From Roseateles amylovorans (lineage in GTDB: Bacteria; Pseudomonadota; Gammaproteobacteria; Burkholderiales; Burkholderiaceae_C), in contig NZ_CP104562.2 of the NCBI RefSeq assembly GCF_025398155.2, forward strand, positions 6,076,001-6,140,000: a stretch of DNA of 64,000 nt. The letters are read 5' to 3'. Under the pieces are notes generated by a model. The model saw only the letters and a list, made by a program, of their open reading frames with translations, made no database searches and was not told the origin of the DNA. The position numbers and the translations under genes were made by a program. Shown here one piece after another: positions 61,816 through 64,000 of the stretch (positions are counted from its first letter, which is position 1; the number at the start of each line of letters is the position of its first letter).

Positions 61816-62541
61816 TCAAGGCGCCGGCTCTGGCGCACCAAGACTGGGGCAGCTCGTTTCCTGAATCGCGCAAATGCGATCAACCCAGGCACGGAAGCGA
61901 CCGGAGGGCAGACCCTCACGCGCGGCGCGCTCGACTTTCAAACTCGCTCGCATGTCCGCCGGAAAACGCTGCTCGGAAAACTCCACCTGCGCCCAGGTGC
62001 CCTTGCAGTCCACAAGGCGAGCAGCCTCGATGGTGTCGTCGTCATCGAAGCGTTGGTTGTCGCCGATGCGCAGCACTGCAGCGGCGTCAGGTCCGGGTAG
62101 GGAACGGCCGACGTCGGCCTGAGACTTCACCGTCAACTTGCTACCGCTGACCCAACCTTCGCCGCTGTACAGGCGCCGGGGTGGCTGACCCGTGAGGGCA
62201 TCGTTGTCCTGCGCGTTGCGGATGAGGAACCAGCCGTTGCGCGCCCCGGCAACCTCGACCTCGATGCGGACGCCGTAGCCCGCCGAGGGTTCGACGAAGG
62301 TCCGCGGAAGCTTCCCGAGCACCTTGGCGGATGCACTCGGCTCTGCGCGCACGTTGAGGCCGGCCGGATCGTTCTCGGCAACGAAGGCTCCGAACTTGCA
62401 AGCGGTAATCGGGAGCGTTGTGTTCGCAACGGTCGTCGCGGCCTTGTTCTCGGAGGGAGCGCCAGCACAACTGGCAAGCGAAGCAAAGCCGGCCGTGGCG
62501 AGAAGCAGGGCGACGTTACGCAGGAGGTGTTCAGTAGCCAT
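61816..62541 (-). CDS. SH3-domain-type lipoprotein, possible immunity or partner protein
   Basis: A 241-residue lipoprotein from the ATG at 62541: the signal peptide NVALLLATAGFASLASC has its lipobox Cys near residue 25. A bacterial SH3-like segment (GLNVRAEPSASAKVLGKLP ... GWFLIRNAQD ... GEGWVSGSKL) follows. The C-terminal domain has several cysteines (LVDCKGTWAQVEF, ICAIQETSCPSL). SH3-type domains often bind peptidoglycan. The start lies 11 bp inside the preceding YkuD-like gene, so the two are translationally coupled, as expected of an enzyme and its partner or immunity protein. Confidence 0.8.
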   Translation of the reverse strand: MATEHLLRNVALLLATAGFASLASCAGAPSENKAATTVANTTLPITACKFGAFVAENDPAGLNVRAEPSASAKVLGKLPRTFVEPSAGYGVRIEVEVAGARNGWFLIRNAQDNDALTGQPPRRLYSGEGWVSGSKLTVKSQADVGRSLPGPDAAAVLRIGDNQRFDDDDTIEAARLVDCKGTWAQVEFSEQRFPADMRASLKVERAAREGLPSGRFRAWVDRICAIQETSCPSLGAPEPAP

Positions 62542-63478
62542 CGACGAGGACGTAGTGGAACGACGACATCTGGCCCAGTGAGGCCAGGAAGCGGTAGTAG
62601 AGATCATCCGGAATGGTCTGGCAGCCCGCGGACCAGGTGTTGCCTGAGGCCTGGGTGCCGCCCCGGTGGATGTACATCGTAGTCTGGGCGTTCTTCGTGT
62701 CGATCCGATTGGGATCGAAGGCGTTGAATCGGCCATCGCCGTTGGTGTCGCGTTCGGCGGTTTGGGTGCGCGTGGCCTCGAAGGCGCGGCGCTTGACGTG
62801 ACCTCGCGGCTTCTCCCCGAAGAAGTAGGTGCCTGCGCGGAGGCGGCCGATCTCGGCGATGCCGTCGCCATTCACGTCAAAGCCTTCGGTGTGTTTGAAG
62901 CGCACGTTCTTGTAGCGGTCATCGAGACGACCATTGCCTACAGGAGAGGCGCGGTGGGCGTATTGGGCGCCAGGCTCGGTGCAGGCGGGGAAAACGCGAG
63001 CCGTACGCAGACCGTCCCCACCATTGAGCACAACGATGTGGTCGTCATAGACACCGAGGCCTTGATTGGCGAGCGTGGAAGTCTCACGGCGCAGGCCGAC
63101 GAGAATCATTCGGCCCTGTTGGAGGGCGTTGACGGCTGCGGCGGTGCCGCGCTGAAGGACGATGCCGGCGCAGTAGGCATAGGTCTGGCGCTGGGAGAGC
63201 AGAGGCAGGCGCGGGACGTAAGGTGCGCGCAGGCGATCGGCGTCCCACTCGGTGATGAGAGCTGTGCCATCGCGCCGCGTTCCGAGCACGGCCTTGGCTT
63301 GCCAATCGAGCTGTGCGGCGGCGAGGCGCCCGCCGATGTCGCGTTGGACTTCGGTCAGGCCTGCAGTATCGGCGCGCCACTGCTGCAGCGCTTCGTCCGG
63401 CGCGGCTGCGGCCCGCGAGGCAAAGGCACGGGCAAAGGATTCGAGATCAGGATCGATGGGGTTGATGGTGGCGCCCAT
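62531..63478 (-). CDS. YkuD-like (L,D-transpeptidase-type) protein with calcium-loop motifs
   Basis: A 315-residue protein from the ATG at 63478 without an export signal. The C-terminal third has H271 in YIHRGGTQ and S283-A-G-C286-Q, the layout of the L,D-transpeptidase catalytic His and Cys (family form HXX...S/T-X-G-C). Before it are two acidic loops, DVNGDGIAEIG and DTNGDGRFNAFD, with EF-hand/dockerin-like spacing. The lack of a signal peptide in an enzyme acting on peptidoglycan suggests a secreted effector (for example by type VI secretion) or phage-type lysin. A fold prediction is needed to confirm. Confidence 0.7.
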   Translation of the reverse strand: MGATINPIDPDLESFARAFASRAAAAPDEALQQWRADTAGLTEVQRDIGGRLAAAQLDWQAKAVLGTRRDGTALITEWDADRLRAPYVPRLPLLSQRQTYAYCAGIVLQRGTAAAVNALQQGRMILVGLRRETSTLANQGLGVYDDHIVVLNGGDGLRTARVFPACTEPGAQYAHRASPVGNGRLDDRYKNVRFKHTEGFDVNGDGIAEIGRLRAGTYFFGEKPRGHVKRRAFEATRTQTAERDTNGDGRFNAFDPNRIDTKNAQTTMYIHRGGTQASGNTWSAGCQTIPDDLYYRFLASLGQMSSFHYVLVDGY

Positions 63479-63943
63479 GGAATTTCCTGGAGACTTGCTT
63501 CGTTCGTTGCGAGCGAGCAGCACAGTCGATTCTGCACGGCAACCAGGGATGTGGAATGGTCGAAAGTCATCCTGGCAGGAGGAGGCCTCGACGCCCCGCG
63601 TCTCGGCTCCGATGCGATCTGCCTGCGCGCGGATCTGACGATGGGCTCGGCGCTGGCCAATCTGCGCGAACTGCTGGTGAGCAGCGCGTCGATGCTGTCC
63701 ATGCTCGCCGGGACTACCTGTTCGGCCGTGCGCCACATAGCTGTCGTTGAAGGCGGCCAGCCGCCGCCGCAGGTCGCAAATGGCCTTGCAGGCGACTTTC
63801 GGGCCCGCCCGAAGACCTGTGCACCCCCCCCGCCTCCCGGCGCCTCCCAGATGCACCCGTGAGGGCGCAACTTCTGCTGCAAAAGACTGGCGGCGGAGCG
63901 CGCGCGGCGGCGCCCTGCCCGCCCACCCCGCGTCCTTTCGTGT

Positions 63944-63996
63944 CAAAAAAGTTCAGGGATGAACGAACAAAGTTCAGAGATGAATGGTTTTCGACA
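63944..63996 (-). repeat. Right-end repeat array (two visible sites)
   Basis: Read on the minus strand, TGTCGAAAACC starts at 63996 and is followed by CTCTGAACTTTGTTCG and TTCATCCCTGAACTTTTTTG. Both units align with the left-end units in opposite orientation. The remainder of 63479-63943 has no supported gene. Confidence 0.7.
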
Positions 63997-64000
63997 CGGG

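Larger units (their letters stand above)
60466..63996. mobile_element. Putative transposase-free element with Tn7-like ends
   Basis: The left end reads TGTCGAA, 11 bases, TCTGAACT. The right end, read on the minus strand from 63996, also reads TGTCGAA, 11 bases, TCTGAACT. Inside each end further copies of a ~22-bp unit (TTGTTCATTCAGTTCTGAAC type) follow in inverted orientation between the ends. TGTCG-type termini with several subterminal repeats are the hallmark of Tn7/Tn5053-like transposons. No tnsA/B/C or tniA/B/Q gene is inside the 3.5 kb. Flanks CCGCA and CGGG do not show a 5-bp target duplication, so the limits are not proven. Confidence 0.55.

Noticed and set aside
61443..61919. Minus-strand open frame of 158 codons after the SH3 lipoprotein
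   Set aside because: Overlaps the lipoprotein gene end in another frame; Arg/Pro-rich with no domain; insufficient support.
61578..62150. Plus-strand open frame of 190 codons
   Set aside because: Overlaps the SH3-type lipoprotein gene in antisense for most of its length; no recognisable domain or ribosome-binding site.

Overview
The window is GC-rich and almost fully coding. The gene order rodA-mrdA-mreD-mreC-mreB / gatCAB / pyrE / exodeoxyribonuclease III, together with a PEP-CTERM protein, a soxXYZA cluster and opgGH, points to a betaproteobacterium of the order Burkholderiales, probably the Roseateles/Mitsuaria/Rubrivivax/Leptothrix side. No rRNA, tRNA or CRISPR was seen.

Layout. 1-5.9 kb (minus strand): cell-shape operon mreB-mreC-mreD-mrdA-rodA, with rodA cut by the window edge. 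6.2-9.6 kb (plus): gatCAB amidotransferase closed by a strong terminator. 9.8-15.2 kb: DUF4124 protein, pyrE, a TonB-dependent receptor and exonuclease III. 15.3-17.2 kb: a divergent LysR regulator and aldo/keto reductase. 17.3-23.1 kb: two tandem TPR-type GGDEF proteins and a RutG-like pyrimidine permease. 23.5-33.6 kb: a Yej-type peptide ABC transporter (fused ATPase and two permeases) divergent from three tandem solute-binding protein paralogues. 33.6-36.0 kb: a small membrane protein, an HD phosphohydrolase and an ORF6N phage-type protein. 36.0-39.0 kb: a PEP-CTERM protein and a Tat-exported phospholipase C. 39.2-46.6 kb: a GlrK-QseG-GlrR-like envelope-stress module followed by opgGH for osmoregulated periplasmic glucans. 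46.7-51.5 kb (minus): a six-gene operon joining a molybdenum hydroxylase to soxXYZA. 51.6-60.3 kb: NYN-domain protein, hemolysin III, a 994-residue discoidin/di-haem lipoprotein, small lipoprotein, DUF4336 protein and AraC regulator. 60.4-64 kb: a segment framed by inverted, repeated ends beginning TGTCG that carries a YkuD-like enzyme and an overlapping SH3-type lipoprotein.

The most striking regulatory signal lies between glrR and opgG. There are two copies of the GlrR-type operator TGTC-N10-GACA, two exact IHF consensus matches and an exact sigma-54 -24/-12 element, all within about 165 bp and in the order expected of an enhancer-dependent promoter. It suggests that this two-component system, whose known enterobacterial targets are glmY/glmZ and rpoE, here directly drives periplasmic glucan synthesis. 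The other two candidates for something new are the soxXYZA set without soxB or soxCD, tied to a molybdenum hydroxylase and carrying a non-canonical SoxY carrier arm, and the transposase-free Tn7-like cassette at the right edge.

All functional statements come from reading motifs by eye; no database search was run.
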